A stretch of DNA of 7,713 bases from the NCBI GenBank assembly GCA_025055055.1, contig JANWYX010000145.1, positions 1 to 7,713 on the forward strand. Direction: 5' to 3'. Positions 1 through 7,713 of this stretch are shown in pieces (position 1 is the stretch's first letter; each line of letters starts with the position of its first letter). Origin of the DNA: Caldilinea sp. (GTDB lineage: Bacteria > Chloroflexota > Anaerolineae > Caldilineales > Caldilineaceae). A program made the position numbers and the translations under genes. The notes below the pieces were generated by a model. The model ran no database searches and was not told where the DNA came from. It was given only the letters and a program-made list of their open reading frames with translations.

Positions 1-102
<102 letters not shown>

Positions 103-116
103 TATAATTCCCCACA

Positions 117-1274
<1,158 letters not shown>

Positions 1275-1300
1275 GTTCACCCCCCAAACAGAACGCAAGC

Positions 1301-1337
1301 AATCAAAAGAAAAAGCCCAGGCGTCCTGCGCCTGGGC
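1301..1337 (-). terminator. Intrinsic terminator of rpmB
   Basis: A perfect 9-bp GC-rich stem is formed by GCCCAGGCG (1315-1323) and CGCCTGGGC (1329-1337), with a 5-nt loop. Read on the minus strand it is followed at once by TTTTTCTTTTGATT (1314-1301), a classic Rho-independent terminator 26 nt after the rpmB stop. On the plus strand the stem is followed by A-rich sequence, not T, so it is not a proper terminator for rlmN, although the hairpin might stabilise the rlmN mRNA 3' end. Confidence 0.9.
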
Positions 1338-1363
1338 AAACTGCAAAAACGCTCAAGACAGCT

Positions 1364-1544
<181 letters not shown>

Positions 1545-1552
1545 GTCGCTAT

Positions 1553-1557
1553 CCTCC
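1553..1557 (-). promoter_or_regulatory. Ribosome binding site of rpmB
   Basis: On the minus strand GGAGG lies 9 nt before the ATG at 1543. It decides the L28 start in favour of the 59-residue form and against the longer open frame upstream. Confidence 0.85.
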
Positions 1558-1570
1558 AAGCATTTAAGAA

Positions 1571-1602
1571 CCCTGGCCAACATTCCCGTCGTGGTCCCAG
1601 GG
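1571..1602 (-). promoter_or_regulatory. Hairpin in the rpmB 5' leader
   Basis: Within the predicted rpmB leader (about 1619 to 1544), CCCTGG (1602-1597) pairs with CCAGGG (1576-1571), and after a 2-nt bulge three more pairs form (1594-1592 with 1579-1577), leaving a 12-nt loop. It ends about 14 nt before the ribosome binding site. Ribosomal protein leaders often carry autoregulatory structures, so this is a candidate; its role is inferred only from position. Confidence 0.4.
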
Positions 1603-1604
1603 CA

Positions 1605-1654
<50 letters not shown>

Positions 1655-1720
1655 AAAGAACGCACGCCGATTGACTTTCGGTTTGGCTTCCATGAAAATT
1701 TGAATCCTTTGGCCGATTGC

Positions 1721-1775
1721 GGTGTTTATTATTTGGGTGTTTATCATTTGGGTGTTTGTCATTTGGGTGTTTGTC
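1721..1775. repeat. 15-bp tandem repeat, 3.7 copies
   Basis: Units start at 1721, 1736, 1751 and 1766 with consensus GGTGTTTRTCATTTG. Copies 1 to 3 are full and differ from one another at one or two positions; copy 4 matches for 10 bases and then diverges. The array lies between the rpmB promoter and the yloV start, about 67 bp upstream of the rpmB -35. It could be a slippage product or a cluster of binding sites for a regulator. Confidence 0.9.
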
Positions 1776-1854
1776 CAAGCAAAAATTCACCAAACGACAA
1801 AAACGCAAGTGTAAAGTGACGCAAAAAGACTTGAGAGGACAAGAAACAATTGTC

Positions 1855-1861
1855 AAGGGAG
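1855..1861 (+). promoter_or_regulatory. Ribosome binding site of yloV
   Basis: AAGGGAG lies 7 nt before ATG 1869, ideal spacing. The in-frame TTG at 1863, two codons earlier, would be only 1 nt from this site, so ATG 1869 is preferred. Confidence 0.8.
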
Positions 1862-1868
1862 ATTGTCG

Positions 1869-3644
<1,776 letters not shown>

Positions 3645-3647
3645 ACA

Positions 3648-4510
<863 letters not shown>

Positions 4511-4522
<12 letters not shown>

Positions 4523-4555
4523 GAGAGAATGCGCTGAGAGGGGATGCACTGAGGG
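4511..4555 (+). repeat. Three tandem 15-bp units at the degV-recG junction
   Basis: Units at 4511-4525, 4526-4540 and 4541-4555 follow the pattern RGRATGYRYTGAGRG. Each carries ATG, one codon and TGA in the same frame (ATG TAT TGA, ATG CGC TGA, ATG CAC TGA). The first is the true end of degV; the third supplies the GAGGG used as the recG ribosome site. The array looks like a triplication of the degV end. It fills almost all of the gap between the two genes. Confidence 0.85.
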
Positions 4556-4556
4556 A
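4551..4556 (+). promoter_or_regulatory. Ribosome binding site of recG
   Basis: GAGGGA ends 5 nt before the GTG at 4562, a suitable spacing that selects this GTG as the recG start. The site lies in the third copy of the 15-bp junction repeat. Confidence 0.75.
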
Positions 4557-4561
4557 ACGTT

Positions 4562-7713
<3,152 letters not shown>

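Noticed and set aside
1830..1853. CTTG/CAAG small hairpin and ACAATTGT palindrome upstream of yloV
   Set aside because: A four-pair stem and an eight-base palindrome are expected by chance in AT-rich spacer sequence, and nothing links them to a known regulator.

Overview
The window is a chromosomal housekeeping segment from a moderately GC-rich bacterium. The gene content (RlmN, a short four-cysteine L28, a YloV/FakA plus DegV pair, and a long RecG with an extra N-terminal region) and the combination of long Ala/Thr/Glu/Pro-rich stretches suggest Chloroflexota, perhaps the Anaerolineae/Caldilineae side. That placement is an inference from gene style, not proven. I see no insertion sequence, phage gene, CRISPR array, tRNA or rRNA.

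Layout: (1) 1-116 holds a good sigma-70-type promoter placed so close to the rlmN ATG that the mRNA is probably leaderless or nearly so. (2) 117-1274 (+) is rlmN. (3) 1301-1543 (-) is rpmB with its intrinsic terminator; it converges on rlmN. (4) 1544-1868 is a divergent intergenic region with a strong rpmB promoter, a hairpin in the rpmB leader, and 3.7 copies of a 15-bp tandem repeat. (5) 1869-7177 (+) is a likely operon: a YloV/FakA-type protein, a DegV/FakB-type protein 20 nt later, and recG 39 nt after that. The degV-recG junction is three tandem 15-bp units, each with a minimal ATG-codon-TGA. (6) 7178-7322 is a spacer, followed by a truncated gene for an N-terminally anchored protein with a Thr/Ala/Glu/Pro-rich tail that runs off the window.

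How the genes fit: rpmB lying divergently beside yloV, with recG downstream, is the arrangement known from Firmicutes (rpmB / yloU-yloV-...-recG), so the block is probably an old conserved cluster. Here the Asp23/YloU gene is missing and a DegV gene lies directly after yloV. In Firmicutes the YloV (FakA) and DegV (FakB) families together make up fatty acid kinase, which turns free fatty acids into acyl-phosphate for phospholipid synthesis. Adjacency here supports a working kinase/carrier pair, but both partners deviate at family-typical positions (an Asp where FakA usually has a Cys, a Tyr where FakB usually has the carboxylate-binding His). The most interesting points are this divergent pair, the two independent 15-bp triplications at gene junctions, and the leaderless rlmN. 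Nothing I can see amounts to a wholly new system.
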